Below are positions 51,710 to 62,000 of a DNA stretch of 64,000 nucleotides, piece by piece (position 1 is the stretch's first letter; every line of letters starts with the position of its first letter). Where the stretch lies: the NCBI GenBank assembly GCA_051859825.1, contig JBHYFA010000001.1:40441-104440 (forward strand). Direction: 5' to 3'. Origin of the DNA: CSBr16-58 sp051859825. GTDB lineage: Bacteria > Bacteroidota > Bacteroidia > Flavobacteriales > Schleiferiaceae. The notes beneath the pieces were generated by a model. It had not been told where the DNA came from, did no database searches, and saw nothing but the letters and a program-made list of their open reading frames with translations. Position numbers and translations under genes: made by a program.

Positions 51710-54061
51710 TTATCTGCTTCCGCTAAAAATTTGGATTGCACCAGTTTCTTCAACATCTGGAAGACCTAGAACGCTTCCGCGTAGGCGGATGATATAGAAA
51801 TAGGTCCCGTCAGATACCATTTGGCCGGTACGCATATCTCTTCCGTCCCATTCGTTATCACGGTGGAAACGATCATTTTGATATACTACATTACCCCAAC
51901 GATTGGTAAATACAACTTCTGCAGAGCGGAAGCCTTCAATACCTTTAATTGTAAAGATGTCGTTTTTACCATCACCGTTTGGTGTAAATACATTCGGAAT
52001 ATTCAAATCCTCAACAGGCCAAGCATCTGGTGGTGGTGGTGGTGGTGGTACATTTGGAACAGTTAGATAGATGTAATTTGAGCTCGCTGTGTAGTCAATA
52101 CCCGAGAAGTTAGGGTCTTTTGCATCAATTCGCAAAGCAAAATTATCTCCTTGTCTATCGGCAACGGTCAAATAATCAAACTGCATGGTGTTCGCTTGTG
52201 TAGGATTACCCGGCTGTGCAACTGGATCCCAAGTTCCTGTTGAATCAATATCCCACATCATGAGTGTATATTCGGGGTCTGCCCATCCATCATACTCATT
52301 CCACTCGATATTCCAGCTTGTTCCTGTTCCGTAGCCTGGACCTTTTTCGAGGAAGATTGAGGTAATATCACGGGTAAAGTGGAAGAATGTACCACTGATT
52401 TCCATTTGAATTTGGTAGCGGTGGTTTCTACTGTTTACATCATCATTATCAACGCTAAAGTCGATCCAGTCATCCTGGAAACCAGCGGTTGGTCCACGAC
52501 GGTCGCCCACTCTATTAAAGGTATTACCGTTATCATCTGAACGGAAGAAATACCATCCGCTTACTGCGAAACGTGGGAAAGTGGTTGTATCAGGTTCCCA
52601 GAAGATTTGGATGTGGTCGTTGTTAACCACGCTCACGTTGGTGATGTCATACTCGGGGTCTGGACAGTTGTTAACTCGAATTACGAGCAAGAAGAATTCC
52701 TCCATTTCAAAATCACAAGCATTAAGTAAGGTATTACCATCGTCACCTTCTTTAATGTACATATAATAATCACCTTCTACAGCCATTGGGGTTAGTAAGT
52801 GGAGGTCAACCTGCCTGGTTTCCAAAGCGGCGTTACAGTTTTTAGTTACTCGATTAATAGGGACTAAATTAGAGTCAGGGCCTGTAAGGCGGAACTCCGA
52901 TCCATTAGGTGTAATAGAAGGGCACTGTACAAAAGTTGCGAAATGTAATGTAATTACAGAATCGAAACAAGGATAATTGATAATTGGTAGTTCCATAGAA
53001 TACCCTGTGGATGAATTGGGATCGGGAACGGAGTCTTTATTTGGGTGCGGATAATTATTTCCAACAACTCCTAAAGCAGATGTACTAATTAAGCCCATAG
53101 TAGTAGATGAGTGAGCCAAATCAAAAGTCGGCCCATTTTGCACACCCGGCAAACAGTTATCTACAAGGTTTACGAGCATTTCCCGCATTACAGATCCTAC
53201 TTCATAATAGAAACCTCCTGTTGGATGCAGGCGCAATTCTTTAACTATTACAACAATAATATAGTTTCCAGGAATCGTTCCTGTTGTAAATTCTATGATA
53301 CCATTAGTTCTTACTACCATTGAAGTTCCAGGAGCCATATTCAAAGGTTCTAAACGAGAGTAAGGTGCCGCAAAAATCATATTTTGACCAGGAGCACAAG
53401 GCCCCGTAGCATTCATTGCAGTACCAAGATCATATTGAATAGAATCATTATCTGGCTCAGCAGCACCTTGACTCCAATTAAAGAAATTGTTTAAGCAGAA
53501 AGATTTAGCTGGGGGTGCTAAAAAGGAAGCTGAAGTGTTGTGACCTTGAGTATTGTTCAATTTCGCTTCAATGTAGTTTCTTGAACCACCAGTTCCATTT
53601 CCACTATAGTTGGTAATGTTATTAACTCCAATTCTACAGCAAACAAACACATAACCAAATGTATAATCTGCACACAAACCAGGTAAGTCTACAGTACCCT
53701 CAAGAAAATGCTCAATTACAGGAGTAAAGTTTGGGTTATTACTTTGTACACACTCAGCCTGATTGGGAACTGGCTGACCTTGAGCTGGTGTTCCAGGTTT
53801 TACAGCAAGAGGCACATTTTGATTGGGAAAACATGAAGACCTAACACAAAGCGCTCCTCCCATTACACCATCAAAAGTGGTCCAGCGCGTAGTTCTGTGC
53901 AATACTACCGTTACTCGATAGCGATGAGGGTTCGCGGCATTACCAATGTATTCGTAGGTAATTTCCCCACCAATAAGGTGAGCGGCTTGTGTTTCACTTG
54001 GCCATAACCCTATCAATGAGAAGGCTGCGCCTAAAAGTAAAAAGTGAAAAAATCTTTTCAT
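51710..54061 (-). CDS. Secreted protein with gliding-motility C-terminal (T9SS type B) domain
   Basis: 783 residues. The signal peptide (about 1-26, ending TQAAH) is followed by a large region of beta-domains of unknown type (HLIGGEITYEYIGNA near 28-42 is typical of this cargo group). A poly-proline linker (PPPPPPP, near 690) precedes the CHU_C-type C-terminal domain: NIPNVFTPNGDGKND, FTNRWGNVVYQND, WDGRD, GTYFYIIRL. This domain targets export by the type IX system. The proline codons form a (GGT)n tract on the plus strand. It is convergent with lepA. Confidence 0.9.
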   Translation of the reverse strand: MKRFFHFLLLGAAFSLIGLWPSETQAAHLIGGEITYEYIGNAANPHRYRVTVVLHRTTRWTTFDGVMGGALCVRSSCFPNQNVPLAVKPGTPAQGQPVPNQAECVQSNNPNFTPVIEHFLEGTVDLPGLCADYTFGYVFVCCRIGVNNITNYSGNGTGGSRNYIEAKLNNTQGHNTSASFLAPPAKSFCLNNFFNWSQGAAEPDNDSIQYDLGTAMNATGPCAPGQNMIFAAPYSRLEPLNMAPGTSMVVRTNGIIEFTTGTIPGNYIIVVIVKELRLHPTGGFYYEVGSVMREMLVNLVDNCLPGVQNGPTFDLAHSSTTMGLISTSALGVVGNNYPHPNKDSVPDPNSSTGYSMELPIINYPCFDSVITLHFATFVQCPSITPNGSEFRLTGPDSNLVPINRVTKNCNAALETRQVDLHLLTPMAVEGDYYMYIKEGDDGNTLLNACDFEMEEFFLLVIRVNNCPDPEYDITNVSVVNNDHIQIFWEPDTTTFPRFAVSGWYFFRSDDNGNTFNRVGDRRGPTAGFQDDWIDFSVDNDDVNSRNHRYQIQMEISGTFFHFTRDITSIFLEKGPGYGTGTSWNIEWNEYDGWADPEYTLMMWDIDSTGTWDPVAQPGNPTQANTMQFDYLTVADRQGDNFALRIDAKDPNFSGIDYTASSNYIYLTVPNVPPPPPPPDAWPVEDLNIPNVFTPNGDGKNDIFTIKGIEGFRSAEVVFTNRWGNVVYQNDRFHRDNEWDGRDMRTGQMVSDGTYFYIIRLRGSVLGLPDVEETGAIQIFSGSR
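52029..52050. repeat. (GGT)n triplet microsatellite
   Basis: A run of about seven TGG/GGT triplets on the plus strand encodes the poly-proline linker before the type B sorting domain of the gene at 51710-54061. Such a tract can change length by slippage in whole codons. Confidence 0.75.
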
Positions 54062-54371
54062 AATATCTGCTTTTCAAATTAAAAAGGAAACCCTTATTTT
54101 GAATAGCCAAAATTATAACATTTTTTGTTAATAAATTAGATTTTTTGATTTAACGAGCGAAAAAAATTATTTTAAGGCCATAACATACGATTTAGCGAAA
54201 TCAGGTTTGATTTAACGAAAATGTTGTGAGGAAACGTTTTGATCATTGAATAGAGCTTAATAATTAAGGAGAATTAAAACTAAGATTGCTCACTACATTC
54301 AATCTAGATTCCGCTCTGATTTATAAACTTCACATGCCCTTTGAGGTTTACTTTTGCAAAAAATTTATTTT
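54062..54371. other. Intergenic region with gcdH-type promoter at its end
   Basis: About 310 AT-rich bases between two divergent genes. The only recognisable element is TACTTTTG at 54349-54356, a -7 box immediately before the next gene. No open frame, repeat or hairpin of note is evident. Confidence 0.5.
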
Positions 54372-55553
54372 ATGGCTAAAGACGATCTTTTTCAAGCTCC
54401 TGATTACTACCTACTCGACGAACTTCTCTCTGATGAACACAAAATGGTGCGCGATGCTACGCGTTCTTTCGTGAAAAAAGAGGTGAGTCCTATTATTGAA
54501 GACTATGCTCAAAAGGCTGAGTTTCCACGTGAACTATTACCTAAACTTGCTGAAATTGGCGCTTTTGGTCCTTACATACCACAAGAATATGGTGGGGCAG
54601 GACTCGATCAGATTTCCTATGGTTTGATGATGCAGGAAATCGAGCGCGGTGATAGTGGTATTCGTTCAACCTGTTCCGTACAGTCGTCTTTGGTGATGTT
54701 CCCCATTCACGCATACGGTTCAGAAGAGCAGAAGCAAAAGTTTTTACCTAAACTCGCCTCGGGAGAGATGCTCGGTGCATTCGGACTTACCGAACCAGAT
54801 TTTGGTAGTAATCCCGGAGGCATGGTTACCAATTACGTGGACAAAGGTGATCACGTTGTTCTTAATGGTGCAAAAATGTGGATCTCCAACGCGCCATTCT
54901 GTGATGTTGCCGTAGTATGGGCAAAAAATGAAGAAGGACGCATCCACGGGGTTATTGTGGAAAGAGGAATGGAAGGCTTTACCACCCCGGAAACACATAA
55001 TAAATGGAGTTTACGCGCCTCCGCTACCGGTGAGCTCGTTTTTGATAATGTAAAAGTTCCTAAGGAAAATATCCTCCCTGGACGAAGCGGTTTAGGCGCT
55101 CCTTTATCTTGCTTAGATTCTGCTCGTTACGGAATTGCTTGGGGTGTAATTGGCGTGGCAATGGACTGCTACGATACGGCACTTCGTTACTCAAAAGAGC
55201 GCATTCAATTTGGAAAACCCATTGGCGGCTTCCAGCTTCAACAGAAGAAATTGGCCGAAATGATTACCGAGATTACCAAAGCTCAGATGCTTACTTGGCG
55301 CTTGGGTGTTCTAAAAAATGAAGGCAGAGCCACCTCAGCGCAAATTTCAATGGCCAAGAGAAACAACGTTGACATGGCCTTGACCATTGCACGTGAAGCT
55401 CGTCAAATGCTTGGAGGCATGGGTATTACCGGCGAGTATCCGATTATGCGCCACATGATGAACTTAGAATCAGTAGTAACCTACGAGGGTACGCACGATA
55501 TTCATTTGTTGATTACCGGTCTGGACGTAACGGGCTTGAATGCCTTCGTATAA
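54372..55553 (+). CDS. Acyl-CoA dehydrogenase, glutaryl-CoA dehydrogenase type
   Basis: 393 residues from the ATG at 54372; an upstream TTG at 54354 lies within the promoter box TACTTTTG and cannot be the start. FAD-binding segments are FGLTEPDFGSNPGGM (about 137-151) and WISNAPFCDVAVVWAKNE. The segment YEGTHDIHLLITGLDVTG (about 370-387) carries the catalytic Glu and is the pattern of glutaryl-CoA dehydrogenase, which oxidises and decarboxylates glutaryl-CoA in lysine and tryptophan breakdown. Another short-chain acyl-CoA substrate remains possible. The 5' leader would be only about 10 bases. Confidence 0.88.
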   Translation: MAKDDLFQAPDYYLLDELLSDEHKMVRDATRSFVKKEVSPIIEDYAQKAEFPRELLPKLAEIGAFGPYIPQEYGGAGLDQISYGLMMQEIERGDSGIRSTCSVQSSLVMFPIHAYGSEEQKQKFLPKLASGEMLGAFGLTEPDFGSNPGGMVTNYVDKGDHVVLNGAKMWISNAPFCDVAVVWAKNEEGRIHGVIVERGMEGFTTPETHNKWSLRASATGELVFDNVKVPKENILPGRSGLGAPLSCLDSARYGIAWGVIGVAMDCYDTALRYSKERIQFGKPIGGFQLQQKKLAEMITEITKAQMLTWRLGVLKNEGRATSAQISMAKRNNVDMALTIAREARQMLGGMGITGEYPIMRHMMNLESVVTYEGTHDIHLLITGLDVTGLNAFV

Positions 55554-55585
55554 CAAGACGTCAAAGACGTATAAATTAGCTTGTT

Positions 55586-55593
55586 TACTTTTG
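55586..55593 (+). promoter_or_regulatory. Promoter box directly in front of dusB
   Basis: TACTTTTG ends only 4 bases before the dusB ATG at 55598. If used, transcription would begin about at the start codon, giving a leaderless or nearly leaderless message. Confidence 0.5.
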
Positions 55594-55597
55594 CAAA

Positions 55598-56596
55598 ATG
55601 AAAGACGTTAAAATTGCGGATATTTCTTTGGGGGAATTTCCCCTTTTGCTTGCTCCTATGGAGGACGTGAGCGATCCGCCTTTTCGTGCCCTTTGCAAAA
55701 GTGAAGGTGCCGACCTAATGTACACGGAGTTTATTTCTTCCGAAGGTCTGATTCGTGATGCCGCCAAAAGTGTTCAAAAGCTCGATATTTTTGAGTACGA
55801 GCGCCCCATCGGTATTCAGATTTTTGGAAGTGAAATTGAATCCATGCGGCAGGCAGCGCAAATTACCGAAGAAGCCAATCCCGATATCATTGACATCAAT
55901 TATGGTTGTCCGGTAAAAAACGTTGCCTGTAAAGGTGCCGGCGCGGGTATTCTGCAAGATGTGCCAAAGATGGTACGCATGACGGCAGAGATTGTTAAGA
56001 GCACCTCGAAACCGGTAACCGTAAAAACCCGTCTTGGCTGGGACGAGGACACCAAGTACATCGTGGAAGTAGCGGAGCGTTTACAAGATGTGGGTATTAA
56101 AGCCATTAGCATTCACGGACGCACGCGCAAACAGATGTATAAGGGTGAGGCCGACTGGTCTTTGATTGCCGAAGTGAAAAACAATCCACGTATGCACATA
56201 CCCGTATTTGGTAATGGCGACGTGGATTCTCCACAGAAAGCCTTAGAAATGAAATTGAAGTACGGTGTAGATGGCGTAATGATTGGTAGGGCATCTATCG
56301 GATATCCGTGGATTTTTCGAGAGATCAAGCACTTTTTAAAAACCGGAGAATTATTAGCTCCTCCTACGCTTGAAGAAAGACTTTCGGCAGCATCGCGACA
56401 TATCACTATGGCGGTAGATTGGAAGGGAGAAAAAACCGGAATCTTTGAAACGCGTCGGCACTACACTAACTATTTCAAAGGCTTAGATCATTTCAAGCCT
56501 TTTCGTACCCGTTTGGTAACCGCAGAAAGTTTGGAAGAAATTACCGGAATCTTTGAGGAAATCCAAGCATATTACACCGAAGAAGTTTTAGGGTAA
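55598..56596 (+). CDS. dusB: tRNA-dihydrouridine synthase
   Basis: 332 residues, the usual length. It reduces specific uridines in tRNA D loops with FMN and NADPH. Motifs: LLAPMEDVSDPPFRALCKSEGADLMYTEF (FMN-binding N-terminus), DINYGCPVKNVACKGAGAGIL with the catalytic Cys (about residue 102), VKTRLGWDED, ISIHGRTRKQMYKGEADW and VFGNGDVDSPQKAL. DusB is the closest branch, based on the motif spacing. It follows the acyl-CoA dehydrogenase gene but has its own promoter and a strong terminator. Confidence 0.94.
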   Translation: MKDVKIADISLGEFPLLLAPMEDVSDPPFRALCKSEGADLMYTEFISSEGLIRDAAKSVQKLDIFEYERPIGIQIFGSEIESMRQAAQITEEANPDIIDINYGCPVKNVACKGAGAGILQDVPKMVRMTAEIVKSTSKPVTVKTRLGWDEDTKYIVEVAERLQDVGIKAISIHGRTRKQMYKGEADWSLIAEVKNNPRMHIPVFGNGDVDSPQKALEMKLKYGVDGVMIGRASIGYPWIFREIKHFLKTGELLAPPTLEERLSAASRHITMAVDWKGEKTGIFETRRHYTNYFKGLDHFKPFRTRLVTAESLEEITGIFEEIQAYYTEEVLG

Positions 56597-56630
56597 AAAA
56601 AATGGTCACCAGTTGGTGACCATTTTTTTT
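56595..56630 (+). terminator. Intrinsic terminator after dusB
   Basis: GGTCACC / GGTGACC (56604-56610 with 56615-56621) with an AGTT loop, flanked by an A run and eight T. It can also stop transcription from the convergent small lipoprotein gene. Confidence 0.93.
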
Positions 56631-56647
56631 AATTTGCAAGAGCTAAC

Positions 56648-56899
56648 TTAGATAGCTTCTTCACGAATTTCTTCTGAAACTTCTTCAGCGGCCTCATCAG
56701 CAGCTTCAGCAGCTTCGTCAGCTTCTTCCATGATTTCTTCAGCTACTTCTTCAGCCTCTTCGATAAGTTCTTCAGTAGCGTCAACTACTTCTTCAACAGT
56801 TTCTTCAACATCGTTAGAAACTTCTTCGGTGCTAGCGCTGCTGCAAGCAGTAAATGCTACAAGAGCAAAAGCAGCCATGAAAAGATTTACTTTTTTCAT
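56648..56899 (-). CDS. Small acidic Glu/Ala-rich lipoprotein
   Basis: 83 residues. The signal peptide ends in the lipobox FTAC, so Cys19 would carry the lipid. The mature 60 residues are almost wholly Glu, Ala, Val and Asp in short repeats (EEVVDATEELIEEAEEVAEE, then EEADEAAEAADEAAEE), probably one long negatively charged helix. It is convergent with dusB across a terminator. No family is recognised; it may be an abundant periplasmic or surface lipoprotein. Low complexity makes homology searches unreliable. Confidence 0.78.
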   Translation of the reverse strand: MKKVNLFMAAFALVAFTACSSASTEEVSNDVEETVEEVVDATEELIEEAEEVAEEIMEEADEAAEAADEAAEEVSEEIREEAI

Positions 56900-57114
56900 C
56901 TGTACAGTGATTTATTGGTTGTTCATTAATGAGCGGCCAAAGATAGTCAAATATTTGTTAATACAAAAAATAATTTCTGTAATACGCTTGATATCATCAA
57001 AAAAGTTGATGGGGAGCTGCGGTGGTGCGTTATGGGTCATGAGTTTTGAGTTATGAGTTATGACACCTCCTCATGATATAAGGTTGCCTTCGGTTAGTCA
57101 ACTTCAGCTAACTT

Positions 57115-57775
57115 CTACTTAAATGTTAAAGGAAATAAGTAGTTGAGCTGTGCTGTAACTTGGTTCATGGGAGAAAAAACCACATCCCTTATAGCTAAAG
57201 GGTTAGTTACCATCATAAATTCTATAGCACCATAATCTCGCATGTTTTTTCTTAACCTTCCTCCAATCGAAAAAGCTGGTCCTAAAGTTATGTTGTGACG
57301 AAATAAAAAGTTGCGGAAGCGTGGTTTGATTTTCAGTGGTTAACAGCGTTTTATATCCGTCGTGTGCAATGTCGTATGCGAGCACACCACCAAGTTCTAA
57401 ACGCGTAAAACGACCAGCATGTCAAGCATAAGTTACCGGGACTGCTATGGTGCTAATCATATTCCCAAATCCGGGATTGTAGTAAACCAAAGGAGGAATT
57501 AATGGTCGAATATCCGGATTGTAAGCTGTAACAGCTTTAAGCTCTGTTATAGCGTAAGAGAGCCCAATAGAATAAGAACTATTACGCCCAAGTGGTTTAA
57601 AATACTCTCCAAACAATTTCACTGGAGTAGCGAGAACCGCACCATCAAGTTTGTGAAAATTACCTTGAAGTCCTGTCTCCAATGAAATGGCCCATTTTGG
57701 ACTATTTAGTGCATTGTGCTGGGCATTTAGCCCATAAGAAATACACGCAACGATTGATAGAAAAATATACTTCAT
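57115..57775 (-). pseudogene. Decayed outer-membrane protein gene
   Basis: The 5' part reads as a 117-residue frame with a signal peptide (MKYIFLSIVACISYGLNAQ) and barrel-like strands, ending PVTYA at an in-frame TGA (57422-57424). Beyond the TGA the same frame continues HAGRFTRLELGGVLAYD. After a one-base shift near 57298-57306 the frame continues GPAFSIGGRLRKNMRDYGAIEF and ends YLFPLTFK with TAG at 57115-57117. One nonsense change and one frameshift thus split a barrel of about 220 residues. Its original function is unknown. Confidence 0.75.
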
Positions 57776-57792
57776 TTTTTATAGCTTTAAAG

Positions 57793-58198
57793 TTAGAGTA
57801 AAACCACTTTCCATGTTTTTTCTTGCTTACCTATTCGTATCCGCAAGAAATATGTTCCAGATGGAAATGCAGAAACATCCACAGTAATAGAATTATTTCT
57901 CATTTCTGGAATTTCCATTTTCTTTCCAGATATATCGTAAAAGAGCTATTCTATCAGGAGTTTGCTCACAATCGATATGTAGCCAATCAGAAGCTGGGTT
58001 TGGATAAAGCTTTATCGAATAATCCATTATGGATGTTTCGATTTCTTTATTGTCTAATGAATTACTCGATCGGAGAACCAAAAACTGGCGTTCAATTCGG
58101 TTACCGGCATTGTCATGATTATATACATACCTTTGGGCAAAGGTTTTGTTACTAACCATCAATGCTAAGGCTTAAAGTACAAAATAGTGGATTTTCAT
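57793..58198 (-). pseudogene. Decayed short T9SS cargo gene with an RHS-like motif
   Basis: From an ATG at 58198 the frame reads MKIHYFVL, then an in-frame TAA within the signal peptide, then ALALMVSNKTFAQRYVYNHD and an RHS-like DNAGNRIERQ segment. The type A sorting domain (LYPNPASDWLHIDC) breaks at a one-base shift near 57938-57945. After that shift it continues YDISGKKMEIPEMRNN and ends TWKVVLL with TAA at 57793-57795. Two independent lesions make a pseudogene more likely than one sequencing error. It lies beside another pseudogene. Confidence 0.75.
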
Positions 58199-58243
58199 AA
58201 CAAAAAAATTAAAGTTAAACGATGACTTATTATCCATTATTCG

Positions 58244-58786
58244 TTAAGGAATAAAAGGATTAGCACTACTGGGCTTGGGACTAAATTCACGGAAACGGAA
58301 GAGCTCTTCGCGTTCTCTCACATTGGTTCGCCCGCCGTTTTCAAACTTAAACGCACGTTCAATGAGAAAAGTAGTGTCATTCAAAATAGTGCCTTCCCGC
58401 GCAAATGCCTCGTGCCACCCCGGGGATGCGGAATACCACTTTTCAAAAATGATGGTACTGTCTTGGATTTGGTAGAGACCCCAGCTTGATTTATACCGCA
58501 CCGAAGTATTATGATATTCTCCGGAAATAACATCTTCTATTAATGTACTTTCCCAGTTACTACCGGGGTAATTGAAACCTCCAAGGATTATCCCATTTGA
58601 ATAAAGGAAAAATACTTTGGTGGAATTTGTACTTTCTATTGTTTGGTAATAGAAGCCGTCAATACGAAGTTCATTGCCTGAGTAAGGGATTTGTTGAAGA
58701 TTGAGCTCTTCGTCGTGGCGGTCTTTTTTGCAAGAAACAAGAAAAACGGAAATCAATAAAATGTAGATGATATTCACATGCCTCAT
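58244..58786 (-). CDS. Putative lipoprotein of unknown function
   Basis: 180 residues from the ATG at 58786 (MRHVNIIYILLISVFLVSC), which gives a clean lipoprotein signal peptide with lipobox FLVSC; the upstream frame would add a stretch without signal features. The mature part is beta-rich (RIDGFYYQTIES, KVFFLYSNGIILGGFNYPGS, IIFEKWYSASPGW) and compact. No family is recognised. It stands between two pseudogenes and the type IIG enzyme gene in what looks like an accessory stretch. Confidence 0.65.
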   Translation of the reverse strand: MRHVNIIYILLISVFLVSCKKDRHDEELNLQQIPYSGNELRIDGFYYQTIESTNSTKVFFLYSNGIILGGFNYPGSNWESTLIEDVISGEYHNTSVRYKSSWGLYQIQDSTIIFEKWYSASPGWHEAFAREGTILNDTTFLIERAFKFENGGRTNVREREELFRFREFSPKPSSANPFIP

Positions 58787-59049
58787 AGCGCTGAATGGGT
58801 AAAGGTTAAAAAGGGCTAGTTGTCGTAAATACATATTAAATTATAAAACATGCAACAAATGTAAGAAATAGTTTTCAAAAAAAACAAGATTATACAAGCA
58901 GAATTTCACACCGCACCCTGAAAATGTGTTAAGGATTATCCTATTCAGTTATGAATGTAGCTGAAGAAAACGCAGATGATATTCGCGGATCTCATAGCGT
59001 TGAATGTGTATAACATCATGCTTTATTGTTATACAAATGCCGTTATCAT

Positions 59050-62000
59050 TTATGCGTTCTCAATAATGTTTATTTCTTCCTCCATTAAATCGTAAAGCTG
59101 ATAAACCAATTGGTCGATTTGGGATTCTATGTCAGAGGTGTCTGCTGTGGGGTTTTGTTTTTTGGCCTCAATAATAATATCAAGCAAAGAACAAATTTCG
59201 TTTTCTTGTTCATCTGTTGGTATTGGAACTCTTAGCGGATTTAATGCTTGTACGCTAATAATTAAATCACCTGTTCCTGTTTTTGGTGAAAGTCTAAAAA
59301 GCTCTTTGTTACACAATTTAGAATTTAATACTGCAGATAAGAATTTAACTTTTGAACCAGTTGCAATACAAGTGCTATCAAGGCAATATGCGCCACTTTC
59401 ATCATAGCAAAAGCGAAGTATTGAACCTATTCGTTTCCAAACTAATTTTGGTTTCTCGAAGTCTTGCCAAAACGCAATATTATCTTGAGTTTCAAACCAT
59501 TTGTGAGAGGTCTTTTTTCTTGAACCTTTTTCACCAGTTTGGTGAATTGTTTTACCAAATGATAGCAGGTAGTCTTTGATTGAAGTGTAATCTTCAATAT
59601 CAATTTTCTTACTTGGAAAAGTTCCAACAACCCATTTAACAACTTCATCTGCAACATACTTCTGAATATCTCTTCCTCTTAGTAATGGCTTAATTATTTC
59701 TGCTGACTTTGGGTCGGCTTCAATTAGTTGATTTTTCTTTGATTCGTCAATAATAAATGCTTCGTTGTAGCCTGTTTTTATGCCAAAGTTAATAGTTATA
59801 TCCCATTCACTTAAAGGAATACCATTATTATTAATCTTCTGAATAATAGAAAGCCATTTTGGATTATCAAAACTCCAAATCTCCTCTGTTAATTCAATAG
59901 CTGGGAACTCAGTAGAATTGATTTTAATGTAGTTATCAAAATCTAACGAAACATCATCCTCTTTTAATACTTCTTTATATACAAGTTTGCCGTCATCGCT
60001 TGGCTGTTTTTTAATAAAACCAATTATGGCGGCATCAACGGTAGCTTCATCAAAAACGGGTTTACCTCCAAAATCAATGAAATGCGTCACTTCTGTTTTT
60101 TCAGATAAAAACTTACGCATTAGATTCCCATAACCTGCTCTGGTGAATTTACCTGAAATAATAAATTGAAATGTTCCATTGCTTCTTAAAATAGAATGAC
60201 TTAACTCCACAAAGTACGTGAGCAAATCAGCTAAAGAGTGAAATATTTCAAATCGGTTTTTTAGATACGGTTTTAACTCAGAAAATTCCTCCTGTCTAAT
60301 ATACGGCGGATTCCCAATCACCACATCAAAGCCCACAAAATCGCCATCATCATTCAACACTTCGGGAAATTCAAATCGCCACTCAAAAGCGTTTTCAAAA
60401 ATCTTGTTGGCTTTTATTTCTTCAATTTTAGAAGATACCTTCTCAATTTCTTTTTCTAATTTTTCCTGCTCCTTTTTTCGTTTTTTTTCTAACTCTTTTT
60501 CCTTTTTGCTATATGGTGACTCGGGTTCAAAAAGAAATGTGCCTGTAAACCGGTGATAAAGTTCACTTGCGAGCTTATCATATCGCTTTTTCAAAGGATC
60601 ATTCATCCTTATTTCAGAAGAAAAGGACTGTTTAATACTTAAAATGAGATTTTCCATTTCACGTTTTTCTTCCTTTGATTTAGCATTGCGATAGGTGTCA
60701 ACCGCAGCGCGATAGCCCTCAATGGTCCACTTGCTCTTTTTCAGCGCTTGCTTCAAGTCGGCATCAATGGCAAAACGACTCACTAAGGAGTTGCCACACT
60801 TGATGTTGATGTCAATGTTGGGGAGGGTTTCAAGCTCAGTGGGATTTTTGTAATAAGCGTTTTTCAATAATTCAATCCACAAACGCAGACGACAAATCTT
60901 TACCGAATTGGGATTTATGTCAACCCCAAAAAGACAGTTTTCAATGATGGTTTGCTTCTCATGGAAAAGCGTTTCCTGTATGCGCTGACTCTCTTTGCTA
61001 TGGGGTTTGTATTCAAAAAGTTCACCTTCCTCGTCGGTGACAATCAATTCGTCGTTCACCACTTCTACTTCATAACGGTGTAGCGATTTCCCCTCGCGGT
61101 CTTCCAAAATCTTCAAATCATTCTTCACCGCAATTACCTCATTCAGCGCAGAGACCAAGAAGTGCCCAGAGCCTACAGCCGGATCGCATATTTTCAATGA
61201 ATTGACGACTTCATTGGCCTTTTTTCTAGAGACCTTTTGTGGAATCAGTTCGTAAATGTCTTTTATATTTTCAATGGTATAATCCGGTAAGTCATCTTGG
61301 AATTTCTGTACAACGGCCTTACGGATGGTTTCGCGGCACATGTACATGGTAATAAAGCCTGGGGTGAAAAATGAGCCGTCTTTGTAACCGTTTATTTTCT
61401 CGAATATCAAACCGAGAACCGAGGCGTTTATCAACGTTTTGTTGTCTTCCTGAATGTTTTCCGAACCTTCACTGCTAAAGTCGTAAGCATTTAAAAACTC
61501 GAAGAGGTATTCCAACGTAGGAAGGTCTCCAGTTCGCTTCTTTCCTTGATCGTTTTTCAGAACCGTAGAGGATAAAATGGGGATGGTCTTGTCGTCCCTC
61601 AGGTTACTGATGAGCAAGGTGGAATGTTCAATTTCTGTGGGTTCAAAAAGCGAGGAGTTCAGGTAAGGGACTTTCTCAAATATTTCTTTTACATCAGGAT
61701 TTCGTTCGTCGTACTTGCGCGCCAGCACTTGAAAAAACAAACTATTCAGATCGTCGTAGTTCTTAATTTTATTGAGATTGAGAAACGCGTAAGACGCATC
61801 GCCTTTCCCGCCATCGCGTGGTGAACTATGATAGGTAATGAGTTGCGCTTCCAATAATTTCAAGAAGAGAATTCTGTTTACCCACGTAATGCTAAGCTCT
61901 AGCGCAACGTTAAATAACCGTTCTTGATGGCTTGCGCCGTATTGCCCGGGATTGTCTAAACGACTGATTTTATCCAAACTGTCAAGTTGAATAATGGTGT

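Noticed and set aside
54354..54371. Upstream TTG start for the acyl-CoA dehydrogenase gene
   Set aside because: The TTG is part of the -7 element TACTTTTG, so it is not transcribed as a start codon.
57115..57775. Recoding of TGA as tryptophan to rescue the outer-membrane gene
   Set aside because: Other genes here use TGA as a normal stop (lepA, the WYL gene, pdhB), and a separate frameshift would still break the gene.
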